Assembly: GCA_022483465.1 (NCBI GenBank)
Contig: JAKVNF010000001.1
Location: 1,426,001 to 1,490,000 of the forward strand
Source: Lachnospiraceae bacterium
GTDB taxonomy: Bacteria; Bacillota; Clostridia; Lachnospirales; Lachnospiraceae
DNA: 64,000 nucleotides
Direction of reading: 5' to 3'
In this document: positions 55,720-63,623 of the stretch, piece after piece
How the letters are laid out: every line of letters starts with the position of its first letter
How positions within the stretch are numbered: position 1 is the first letter of the stretch
Position numbers and translations under genes: made by a program
Notes under the pieces: model-generated
What the model was told of the DNA's origin: nothing
What the model saw: the letters and a program-made list of their open reading frames with translations, nothing else
Database searches by the model: none

Positions 55720-57120
55720 ATGGCTTCACCAATATATGATAGCGACCACGTTGATCATATTTTATCCAATATTTCCGTCATTTTGCCCTATGTCAATGAG
55801 CGCCAGAGACGGCTGATTATAGGAGCTCTTTCTGATGCACTGGGTTATGGCGGCAAGTCTGCGATCAGTGAAAAATGCGGTGTGGCACGTAATACCGTGC
55901 GCAAGTCCGACGAAGAGTTCAAGCTCATTATCGCTGATGCTGCCGGCGAGACTTCTACTTCCACAGAGACAGAAACCAAAAGTGACGAAGCAGAAGACTC
56001 TGGCACTACGGATACCGATAAGGATTCTGAAATGTTGCTGGAAGCAACTCCAGAGCAGATTGTCGGGCTTTATGATGGCTCCGTCAGCCTTTCTTCACTT
56101 GAAAGCAGACAGCGCCGCGCGGGTGGTGGCAGAAAAAGTGAAGCTGCGAAAAATCCGGAACTGATTCCGGCATTGATGGAGATCCTTGACGACTACACCT
56201 ATGGTAATCCGGAATCCGTGCTGCTTTATACAAACCTGAGTGATCGCAAGCTCTCAGCTATGCTCGCTGAGAAGGGCTATTCAGTTGGGAGAAATGTCGT
56301 CAACCGAATGCTGAAGGCACTCGGTTGGAGCAAACAACAGAACAAGAAGCTGAAGCAGGTCGGTAAGGAACATCCAGACAGAAATGTGCAGTTTGAATTC
56401 ATCAATGCAACGGGTAAAGAGGTTTTAGCTGCAGGGAATCCCATGATTTCCATCGATTGCAAAAAGAAGGAAAACATAGGAGACTATGCCAACAAAGGCA
56501 AGGAGTACAGACATAGCAAAGATCCTCGAGCGGTGCTTGACCACGATTTTCTGGATAAGGAACTTGGTCAGGTTGCACCATATGGTGTTTACGTCGTCAA
56601 CAATAATACCGGGTTTGTAAATCTTGGAACCACACATGACACCTCCCAGTTCGCAGTCGCCAGTATACGTGCCTGGTGGTACACCGTTGGCAAGAACACG
56701 TTTCCTGACGCGACCATGATTTATATCACGTGTGATGGAGGCGGAAGCAATTCCAGCCGTGTGCGAATGTTCAAGACGGAACTGGCAAAGCTGGTTGAGG
56801 AAATCGGGATTCCGATTCAGATCTCTCATTTCCCGCCGGGAACATCAAAGTGGAACAAGGTGGAGCATCGCCTTTTCTCTGAGATATCAAAAAGTTGGGC
56901 AGGTAAACCGCTAATCAGTGTTGAAACTGTAGTTCAGTTGATCGGATCAACAACTACAACAACTGGTCTGAAGGTAACCTGTCAGCCTGATTACAATGAC
57001 TATAAAACAGGTCTGAAGGCTTCTGAGGAAGAGTACGATAAAGTTGATATTGAATGGATCAATATCGGGACATCTAACAAATGGAACTACATCATTCATG
57101 GGCTGAAAAAGGACTCGTGA
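55720..57120 (+). CDS. ISAzo13-family transposase
   Basis: 466 aa. N-terminal HTH (RQRRLIIGALSDALGYGG, CGVARNTVRK), a Glu/Thr/Ser-rich linker (about 75-105), then the DDE core: SIDCKKKENIGDYAN (first Asp), TCDGGGSNSSR (second Asp), PPGTSKWNKVEHRLF (Glu). Matches the ISAzo13 layout. CGGAGGC upstream of the ATG. Intact. Confidence 0.9.
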   Translation: MASPIYDSDHVDHILSNISVILPYVNERQRRLIIGALSDALGYGGKSAISEKCGVARNTVRKSDEEFKLIIADAAGETSTSTETETKSDEAEDSGTTDTDKDSEMLLEATPEQIVGLYDGSVSLSSLESRQRRAGGGRKSEAAKNPELIPALMEILDDYTYGNPESVLLYTNLSDRKLSAMLAEKGYSVGRNVVNRMLKALGWSKQQNKKLKQVGKEHPDRNVQFEFINATGKEVLAAGNPMISIDCKKKENIGDYANKGKEYRHSKDPRAVLDHDFLDKELGQVAPYGVYVVNNNTGFVNLGTTHDTSQFAVASIRAWWYTVGKNTFPDATMIYITCDGGGSNSSRVRMFKTELAKLVEEIGIPIQISHFPPGTSKWNKVEHRLFSEISKSWAGKPLISVETVVQLIGSTTTTTGLKVTCQPDYNDYKTGLKASEEEYDKVDIEWINIGTSNKWNYIIHGLKKDS

Positions 57121-57387
57121 ATTGATCAATTTAAAGGATGACACACCCTAAGCCGCTTCGCGGCGGCGTTGCTACCTCAAGTCTTCGGCTAAAGATTTAC
57201 ATTTTCGCTGCATCAAAAAAAGCAGCCCTTGATGGCTGTGGTAAAGTTAAGTTACGACACAAAACAAACCCAGCGCAGAAGAACTGCCGGGGTTTATATT
57301 ACCACACTCGATCATTACCAACAATGGCATATCCTCCTGTCGGGTTTGCTTTCTGCCAGCAAATTTACTCATGCAGGAGGCTTTACC
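57121..57387. other. Spacer between ISAzo13-type and recombinase genes
   Basis: No supported gene. A GCCGCTTCGCGGC hairpin near 57152 may end the ISAzo13 transcript or mark its right tip. A smaller stem (AAACCC/GGGGTTT near 57265-57297) precedes the recombinase and could be an attenuator. Confidence 0.45.
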
Positions 57388-58248
57388 ATGGACGATTACC
57401 TTGCTCAATTCAAAAAGATGCTTGATTGCAGGAACCTGTCACCACACACTCGTGATCAGTATGCATCTACAATTACCCAGTTTCTGGACTACTTCGATAC
57501 TCAGCTTCATAAGGATCCTGCCAGTTTTGAATGGGGCGAAATACGCGCCTTTTTTGACCGGCTTAAAGCTACAAAAAATCTGAGCGACCGTACCATCAAC
57601 AGCGACATTGCACATCTGGAAAACTTCATAATCTATGTTCTCCATAAGCATTGGGATCCAACTCAGGTTCCCAAGCGCAAGTTCGATAAATATATCCCGT
57701 TTGTTCCTACAAAAGAACAGTTCCGCACTTTGCTCAATGCAGCAGATAACATCAGATACAAAACCATGCTGATTATCATGTATTCTGCTGGTCTGCGCTG
57801 TCAGGAGACCTGTAATCTCAGATACTGTGACATCCATGTGAAAGAGCATCGTATTTATGTTTCGGTATCCAAGAACAGATCTGATCGTTATGCAATTCTT
57901 GGGAAAGCGACCGTTCAGGCTCTTACTGACTACTGGAAATCTCTTGGCAGTCCGGAGATAGAGGATAAGACCGAGTATCTGTTTCCGTCTCCGATGATCC
58001 CTTCGATGCCGATCTCTACAACCAGTGTCCAGACCTATGTCCGTAAGATCGCAGATTCAATTGGACTGGATAAGCTGACCTGCCACAGTCTGCGGCACGC
58101 CTTTGGAACGGAATGCTATCGCTCTGGCGTAGATATTTTCCGTCTGAAGGAGCTCATGGGGCATAACAGTATTACTTCAACCCTGATTTACATTACTCTG
58201 GCACATCAGGATTTCAATGGAATCACAAGCCCTATCGATACTCTTTGA
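57388..58248 (+). CDS. Tyrosine recombinase / phage-type integrase
   Basis: 286 aa from the ATG at 57388 behind AGGAGG. N-terminal SAM-like core-binding domain (LDCRNLSPHTRDQYASTITQ) and catalytic domain with Arg in SAGLRCQETCNLR, His-x-x-Arg in HSLRHAFGTE, the His in LMGHNSITST and a Tyr in LIYITLA, so the active site is complete. It ends 10 bp before the IS91-type transposase and is co-transcribed. Recombinase genes of this type often accompany IS91 relatives. Confidence 0.9.
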   Translation: MDDYLAQFKKMLDCRNLSPHTRDQYASTITQFLDYFDTQLHKDPASFEWGEIRAFFDRLKATKNLSDRTINSDIAHLENFIIYVLHKHWDPTQVPKRKFDKYIPFVPTKEQFRTLLNAADNIRYKTMLIIMYSAGLRCQETCNLRYCDIHVKEHRIYVSVSKNRSDRYAILGKATVQALTDYWKSLGSPEIEDKTEYLFPSPMIPSMPISTTSVQTYVRKIADSIGLDKLTCHSLRHAFGTECYRSGVDIFRLKELMGHNSITSTLIYITLAHQDFNGITSPIDTL

Positions 58249-58258
58249 GGTACCGATC

Positions 58259-59796
58259 ATGAGTATAAAGATCGTATCACGAGAGCAGGCAAAGGCTGCC
58301 AATAAGAAGACTCACCCCATTCAGAAGATCTTTCAGCTCGGATGGCCGCAGTATCAGAAAGACTATGCAGGACACATCACTTCCGAACAGTACAAAGCTG
58401 CCGATTGTATTTCCAAGTGTCGGACGGAAGCAATGGGCTATAACAAAGTAGAATGCCCCCGCTGTGGTTATACCGAAATGGCGTTAGTAAAGAACCGGGT
58501 TGATGGGTTCCATACCACAACCTCCATGGTGAACTCTCGACGCGATAATGTCCGATGAAGATATAGAATCCCCATTTGGAGCTCTTTTCTTCTCCGCATA
58601 ATGCCTATCTTGTTATTTATAGTCACATACTCGGCAAGTGAGTGTATGTGTTTAGGCAATCTAGGTGATGCTTTGTTACATGATGCAACACAGCACGGAT
58701 AGGAGTGTACCCAGCTCGAGCTCAAAGTGAGGTATTAGTGGTCTCATGCTAGGCGATCGCTTATCAACCCGTTTCTTAACTAACGCCTACCGAAATTCAC
58801 TACAACTCATGTGGTAACCGTAACTGCCCAATGGATCAGTATGTCAACAAGGAAATCTGGGTTGATGAACGCCAGTCTGAGCTTGTGGATTGCTCATACT
58901 TTCATGTCGTCTTTACCACTCCATGTGAGCTGAATCCTCTGATCTTTGCCAACAAGAGTCTGCTCTATGATCTGCTGCATAAGGCTTCAGGACAGACACT
59001 TGTGGAACTGATGCAGAATAAAAAGTTTCTCGGTGCAACACCCGGTGTCATTCAGGTGCTTCATACATGGGGAAACAACATGATGTTCCATCCGCATATC
59101 CACTGCATTGTTTCCGGAGGCGGGCTGAAGGGAAAGCCAAAGCGATTTGTTAAAGGGAAAAAGAAACACTTCTGTCTCCCTGTAAATGTCCTGAAATCAA
59201 AGTTCAGAGGTAAGTTCATGGCCGGCCTGCAAGAGCTTTATGATGCCGGGAAACTGATCATGCCCGGTGATGACAGCATCAGAACTCCTCAGGACTGGCA
59301 GGCTTTCAAGGACAGCATGTATAAAAAATCCTGGGACATTGATATCAAAGAGACACTATGCGGCAAGGGCAATGCCATCCAGTATCTCGGCAGATATGTT
59401 AATCGTGTCGCAATCAGTGAGGGCAGGATTCTCAGCTATGACAGAGAAACAGTAACGTTCAAAGCCAAAGACAATAAGCAGGGTGGAAAATGGGTAGTTA
59501 TCAAAGTCCGCTTACAGGAATTCATTCGCAGATTTCTTCTTCATATCCTACCTAAGGGCTTCCAGAAGATCCGATACTATGGGTATCTGAGTAATTCTCA
59601 AAGGAAGAAGAATGTAGCCCGTATTCAGAAACAGCAAAAGAAGCAGAGGTTTGTCTCACGTTTTGCTGGCATGGGTAAAAGCGAGATACTCCTTGAGCTA
59701 TTTTCGGATGATTATCATATTTGTCCAAGGTGTGGCGCTGATATGGTGAAAGTAGATTTCAAGCCAAGGCCTGAAGCTAAATCCAACAGCGCATAA
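58259..59796 (+). pseudogene. IS91-family (Y2/HUH) transposase split by a MITE
   Basis: N-terminal part 58259-58479 includes CPRCGYTE; the rest from 58797 has YNSCGNRNCPMDQY (second half of the zinc finger), the Y2_Tnp domain with VVFTTPCELNPL, HTWGNNMMFHPHIHCIVSGGG carrying the HUH motif, and YLGRYVNRVAISEG with a candidate Tyr. Removing the MITE and one TACCGAAAT copy gives one frame of about 406 aa, a normal size. Usual RHCPKCQ is RNCPMDQ here. A restart at 58831 would lack the zinc finger. Confidence 0.88.
58480..58787 (-). mobile_element. 308-bp MITE with IS1595-type ends, copy 4 (in the IS91-type transposase)
   Basis: Same ends and interior as the other three. 9-bp TACCGAAAT duplication at 58471-58479 and 58788-58796. 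Its open frame faces the opposite strand to the transposase gene. Confidence 0.93.
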
Positions 59797-59979
59797 AAAG
59801 CAAAGCCGAATATCTTTTATCGGCTCCTAACCATGGGGCCTTTTTGTTGTACTCATTTTTAATTCGAAGATGCAGATACTATGCCTCTAAGCAGTTGATT
59901 TCCAGGATTTTAGAAACATCAGCATTGCATCTACGATGTTACATTTGAATACAATCTACATACGAAAAACTGAGTTTCA

Positions 59980-60104
59980 CCGTCTCCGGGAGCTCGCTCC
60001 CGGAGACGGAAAGCGGGGGCCGCCCGCTCAGCGTCTTACCACAAACGCGAAGTATGAGGTTCGTCCATCCTGGGCTACGCCCAGCTCCTCACCTCATACT
60101 TCGC
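59980..60104. repeat. Cluster of strong hairpins at the right end of the compound insertion
   Basis: Three perfect stems in 125 bp: 14 bp with 2-base loop (59980-59993/59996-60009), GCGGG/CCCGC (60013-60027), and 14 bp GCGAAGTATGAGGT (60047-60060/60091-60104) enclosing CTGGGC/GCCCAG (60070-60084). IS91-type elements use end hairpins for rolling-circle start or stop, so this is a candidate end. The rest of 59797-60279 shows no gene beyond the GH43 remnant. Confidence 0.75.
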
Positions 60105-60203
60105 TTAGGTATTTTCCTCAGCCCTATCCGCCCTATGTCAGAGAAGCGCCTGCCCACTTCGTGCGAAACCACAAGCACTATCTCATCACCTTCGCGCCAT
60201 CAA

Positions 60204-60238
60204 AAAAGAGATCTCATCCTGCGGATGAGATCTCTTTT
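60204..60238 (-). terminator. Terminator of the transketolase operon
   Basis: 16-bp perfect stem AAAAGAGATCTCATCC/GGATGAGATCTCTTTT with a 3-base loop and T-run on both strands. Confidence 0.92.
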
Positions 60239-60279
60239 GCTGTTCTATAGAGGATGTCAGATTTCTTTCTGATTTGGCG

Positions 60280-61221
60280 TTATGCCCGCACGAACTCCCT
60301 TGTCACCGCGGCGATGCCGGCTCCGTCGAGGCCGTACTTAGCCACAAGCTCTGCGGCCGTGCCGGACTCTCCGAAACGGTCCTTCATGCCGATCCGGCGC
60401 ATCCTGGTCGGGCACTTCTCCGAGAGCACCTCTGCCACCGCAGAGCCGAGGCCTCCGGTGATCCAGTGCTCCTCGCAGGTGACCACCTTCCCGGTCTTTG
60501 CCGCGGAGGCCACCAGCAGGTCCTCGTCGATGGGCTTGATCGTGCAGATGTCGATGACCTCTGCGTCGATCCCCTCTCCGGCAAGGGCCGCTGCCGCATC
60601 CAGGGCGCCTGCCACGCAGATGCCGGTGGCAACGATCGTCACATCGTTTCCGGGGCGCAGGATCCTGCCCTTTCCGATCTCGAACTTCAGGTCCTCGTCA
60701 AACACCACCGGCACCGCGTACCGGCCAAAGCGCATGTACACCGGCCCCTCGTGGGCAGCCGCTGCCCGCACGCAGGCCCTTGCCTCCACGTCGTCTGCCG
60801 GGTTTAACACCACCATCCCCGGGATTCCCCGCATCAGCGAGATGTCCTCGAGGCACTGGTGGCTCGCGCCGTCCTCGCCCACCGTGATGCCGGCGTGGGT
60901 GGCGCCGATCTTCACGTTCAGATGCGGATAGCCGATGGAATTGCGCACCTGCTCATAGGCGCGGCCCGAGGCAAACATCGCAAACGTCGAGGCAAAGGGG
61001 ATCTTCCCGCAGGTGGCAAGGCCCGCCGCCACGGCCATCATGTTCCCCTCCGCGATGCCGCAGTCGAAGAACCGCTCCGGGAACTTCTTTGCAAAGTACG
61101 AGGTCCTGGTGGACTCCTTCAGGTCCGCGTCCAGCACCACGATGTTGGGATTCTCCGCCCCCAGCTCCTCGAGGGCGTGTCCGTAGCTCTCTCTTGTTGC
61201 AATCTTTTTCGTCTCTGCCAT
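60280..61221 (-). CDS. Transketolase, C-terminal (pyrimidine-binding) subunit
   Basis: 313 aa. Carries the pyrimidine-binding domain (ADLKESTRTS, ERFFDCGIAEGNM with the catalytic Glu of TPP activation, THAGITVGEDGASHQ) and the C-terminal domain (TCEEHWITGGLGSA). The ATG at 61221 follows GGAGGCG. Works with the N-terminal subunit to make a split transketolase of the pentose phosphate pathway. Two-base gap to the N-terminal subunit gene. Confidence 0.95.
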   Translation of the reverse strand: MAETKKIATRESYGHALEELGAENPNIVVLDADLKESTRTSYFAKKFPERFFDCGIAEGNMMAVAAGLATCGKIPFASTFAMFASGRAYEQVRNSIGYPHLNVKIGATHAGITVGEDGASHQCLEDISLMRGIPGMVVLNPADDVEARACVRAAAAHEGPVYMRFGRYAVPVVFDEDLKFEIGKGRILRPGNDVTIVATGICVAGALDAAAALAGEGIDAEVIDICTIKPIDEDLLVASAAKTGKVVTCEEHWITGGLGSAVAEVLSEKCPTRMRRIGMKDRFGESGTAAELVAKYGLDGAGIAAVTREFVRA

Positions 61222-61223
61222 GG

Positions 61224-62063
61224 TCACGCCTCCTTCGCAAGCTCTTCGTCAATCCGGTCCAGGTCCTGCATGGCCGTCTCGTACTGCTCCGCATTCGGTG
61301 CCTTGCCGTGCCATCCCGCCTGGTTCTCCATGTAGGAGACGCCCTTGCCCTTGATGGTGGAGGCGAGGATCAGCGTCGGCTGTCCCTTGGTATTTTTTGC
61401 CTCCTGGAAGGCAGCACGGATCTCGTCGAAGTCATGCCCGTTGATCTTGATCACATGGAACTTGAACGCCGCAAACTTCTCGTCGATCGGCTTGGGGCTG
61501 TTCACATCGTCGATCCTGCCGTCGATCTGCAGGTTGTTGTTGTCCACGATCACGCACAGGTTGTCCAGGTGCTGGTTGCCCGCAAACATCGCGGCCTCCC
61601 AGACTTCGCCCTCCTCCAGCTCGCCGTCGCCAAGGAGCGTGTAGACCCGGTAGTTCTTTCCGTCAATCTTCCCGGCAAGGGCCATGCCGCAGGCCGCGGA
61701 GATTCCCTGTCCCAGGGAGCCGGAGCTCATGTCCAGGCCCGGCAGATACTGCATAGAGGGGTGTCCCTGGAGTCTTGCGCCCAGATGGCGGAAGGTGGGA
61801 AGCTCCTCCTTCGGGAAGTACCCCCGCTCTGCCATGGCGGCGTAGAGGCCGGGGCAGGTGTGGCCCTTGGAGAGCACAAACCGGTCCCTGTCCGGATCCT
61901 TCGGGTTCTTCGGATCAATGTGCATCTCCTCGAAATAGAGGAAGGTGAACAGATCCGCCGCGGAGAGGGATCCGCCGGGGTGTCCCGCCTTGGCGGAGTA
62001 GACCTCTGTCACGATGTCCCGCCGTACTGCATTTGCCGTCTTTTTCAGCTGTAAGTTGTCCAT
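61224..62063 (-). CDS. Transketolase, N-terminal (TPP-binding) subunit
   Basis: 279 aa. TPP/Mg motif GDGELEEGEVWEAAMFAGN to NLCVIVDNNN, plus GHPGGSLSAADL and LSKGHTCPGLY near the N-terminus. Partner of the downstream C-terminal subunit; together they move two-carbon units between sugar phosphates. Between xylB (12-bp gap) and its partner, indicating a pentose (xylulose) catabolic operon. Confidence 0.95.
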   Translation of the reverse strand: MDNLQLKKTANAVRRDIVTEVYSAKAGHPGGSLSAADLFTFLYFEEMHIDPKNPKDPDRDRFVLSKGHTCPGLYAAMAERGYFPKEELPTFRHLGARLQGHPSMQYLPGLDMSSGSLGQGISAACGMALAGKIDGKNYRVYTLLGDGELEEGEVWEAAMFAGNQHLDNLCVIVDNNNLQIDGRIDDVNSPKPIDEKFAAFKFHVIKINGHDFDEIRAAFQEAKNTKGQPTLILASTIKGKGVSYMENQAGWHGKAPNAEQYETAMQDLDRIDEELAKEA

Positions 62064-62075
62064 CGTCCTCTCCTT

Positions 62076-63548
62076 TCAAAGCTCCGGGAAGATTCCCTTG
62101 AGTGCCGGGTACAGCTTCCGGAACGTCTGATACCGCTTCTCATAGCGCGCAGCAAGCTCTGGGTCGGGCTCGGTCTTCGCCGTGACCTTCACAAGCTTTT
62201 TGCAGGCAGCCTCCACAGAGGTGTACGCCCCGCAGGCAACCGCTGCGAGGATCGCGCCGCCGTAGCCCGGTCCCTGCTCGGTCTCCGGGGTGGTGAGCTC
62301 AATGTTCAGGACGTTGGCAAAGATCTTCTTCCAGAGCGGGCTCTTTGCCCCGCCGCCGCAGATCATGCTGGTCTGGATGTGGATGCCGAGGGCCTTGGCG
62401 GCCTCCAGGGAATCCCGGATGCCGAAGGCAACGCCCTCGAGCACCGCCTGGGTCATGTCCGCCCGGGTGGTGTCCATGGTCATGCCGATAAAGCAGCTTC
62501 TTGCAGACGGATCGTTGTGCGGTGCCCGCTCTCCCATGAGATAGGGCAGGTAATAGACGTGGTTGCAGCCGAGGCGGTCCTTTGCGATGCCCTTCTGCTC
62601 CCCCGCATAGTCTGTGGTCTTCAGGATGTCATCCATGAACCACTTGTTGCAGGAGGCCGCGGAGAGCATGCAGCCCATCAGGTGGTACTTTCCGTCCGCA
62701 TGGTCGAAGGCGTGCAGGCTGTTGCCGCTGTCCACCCGGAAGGTATCGCTGGAGATGAAGATCGTGCCGGAGGTGCCCAGGGAGATGTTGCAGGCACCGT
62801 TTCCGACGGTCCCCGTCCCGATGGCGGCTGCCGCGTTGTCCCCGGCGCCTGCTGCCACCTTCACGCTCTGCGGAAGGCCAAGCTCCTTGGCCGCCTCTTT
62901 GGTCAGGGTGCCGACCGTCTCATAGGACTCGAAGAGCTTCGGCATCTGCTCCTCGCGGATGCCGCAGATGTCCAGCATCGGCTGGGACCACTTCTTGTTC
63001 TTCACGTCCAGAAGGAGCATGCCCGAGGCATCGGAGTAGTCCGTGCAGTGGACGCCGGTCAGGCAGTAATTGACATAGTCCTTCGGGAGCATGATCTTTG
63101 CGATTCTCGCAAACAGCTCCGGCTCGTGCTTTTTCATCCAGAGGATCTTCGGCGCCGTGAAGCCGGCAAAGGCGATGTTGCCGGTGTACGCCGTGAGCGT
63201 CTCCCTGCCGATCACGTTGTTGAGATAGTCCGTCTCCTCCTGGGTTCTGCCGTCGTTCCAGAGGATGGCGGGGCGGAGCACCCTGTCGTTCTCATCGAGA
63301 ACGACGAGGCCGTGCATCTGGCCGCCTGCGCCGATGCCCGCCACCTGGCTCTTGTCAATGTCCGCTGTCAGCTCCTGGATGCCCGCCTTCACCGCGGCGA
63401 TCCAGTCCTCGGGCTTTTGCTCGGACCAGCCCGGGTGCGGGAAGTAGAGCGGATACTCCTTCGTCACTATCTTTTTGATGCTGCCCTCGCCGTCCATCAG
63501 AAGGAGCTTGACGGCAGAGGTGCCCAGATCCACGCCGATATAAAACAT
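62076..63548 (-). CDS. xylB: Xylulokinase
   Basis: 490 aa, FGGY kinase. N-terminal YIGVDLGTSAVKLLLMD, substrate region AGIGAGGQMHGLV and ILWNDGRT, ATP-binding GAGDNAAAAIGTGTV and CGGGAKSPLWKKIFA. Forms D-xylulose-5-phosphate, the substrate of the transketolase encoded just downstream. Clear full-length gene. Confidence 0.94.
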   Translation of the reverse strand: MFYIGVDLGTSAVKLLLMDGEGSIKKIVTKEYPLYFPHPGWSEQKPEDWIAAVKAGIQELTADIDKSQVAGIGAGGQMHGLVVLDENDRVLRPAILWNDGRTQEETDYLNNVIGRETLTAYTGNIAFAGFTAPKILWMKKHEPELFARIAKIMLPKDYVNYCLTGVHCTDYSDASGMLLLDVKNKKWSQPMLDICGIREEQMPKLFESYETVGTLTKEAAKELGLPQSVKVAAGAGDNAAAAIGTGTVGNGACNISLGTSGTIFISSDTFRVDSGNSLHAFDHADGKYHLMGCMLSAASCNKWFMDDILKTTDYAGEQKGIAKDRLGCNHVYYLPYLMGERAPHNDPSARSCFIGMTMDTTRADMTQAVLEGVAFGIRDSLEAAKALGIHIQTSMICGGGAKSPLWKKIFANVLNIELTTPETEQGPGYGGAILAAVACGAYTSVEAACKKLVKVTAKTEPDPELAARYEKRYQTFRKLYPALKGIFPEL

Positions 63549-63565
63549 GGTCTTCCCCTTTCCTG

Positions 63566-63604
63566 AAAAGAGCCCGAAAGCAATGGATCACTTCCGGGCT
63601 CTTG
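63566..63604 (-). terminator. Hairpin between DUF4867 gene and xylB
   Basis: AAGAGCCCG pairs with CGGGCTCTT around a 20-base loop, followed by TTTC on the minus strand. It may end the DUF4867 transcript or attenuate xylB. Confidence 0.6.
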
Positions 63605-63623
63605 CTTGTCTTTGCTGCAGGAA

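Larger units (their letters stand above)
55624..60110 (+). mobile_element. Compound insertion: ISAzo13-type transposase, tyrosine recombinase, IS91-type transposase
   Basis: Bounded by the two GH43 pieces, with ATT at 55621-55623 and 60111-60113. Left tip GTACTAAGGAA and right tip (inverted) ATACCTAAGCGAA are loosely similar. Contents in order: promoter and ISAzo13 gene, a 267-bp spacer with a GCCGC/GCGGC hairpin, recombinase, IS91-type gene with a MITE, then strong hairpins at 59980-60104. Whether it is one element or an IS91 unit that jumped into an ISAzo13 element cannot be settled by eye. Confidence 0.7.
53837..60190 (+). pseudogene. GH43-family glycoside hydrolase, in three pieces and lacking its 3' end
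   Basis: Pieces are 53837-54312, 55527-55623 and 60111-60190. The first has GKYYWYGENKDAA and the catalytic Asp region; the second reads AYYYFERVHSELICADLTDD; the third PQPYPPYVREAPAHFVRNHK including the acid Glu. An IS1595 element separates one and two (AAGGCATA duplication) and a 4.5-kb compound insert separates two and three (ATT repeated). Removing both restores a single frame of about 210 aa. After YLIT the family match ends, so the C-terminal part is deleted. Confidence 0.85.

Noticed and set aside
19168-58787. The four 308-bp repeats as CRISPR, REP or self-splicing introns
   Set aside because: They are far apart, have transposon-type TIRs and target duplications, and show no intron core; removal restores genes but so does any insertion excised at DNA level.
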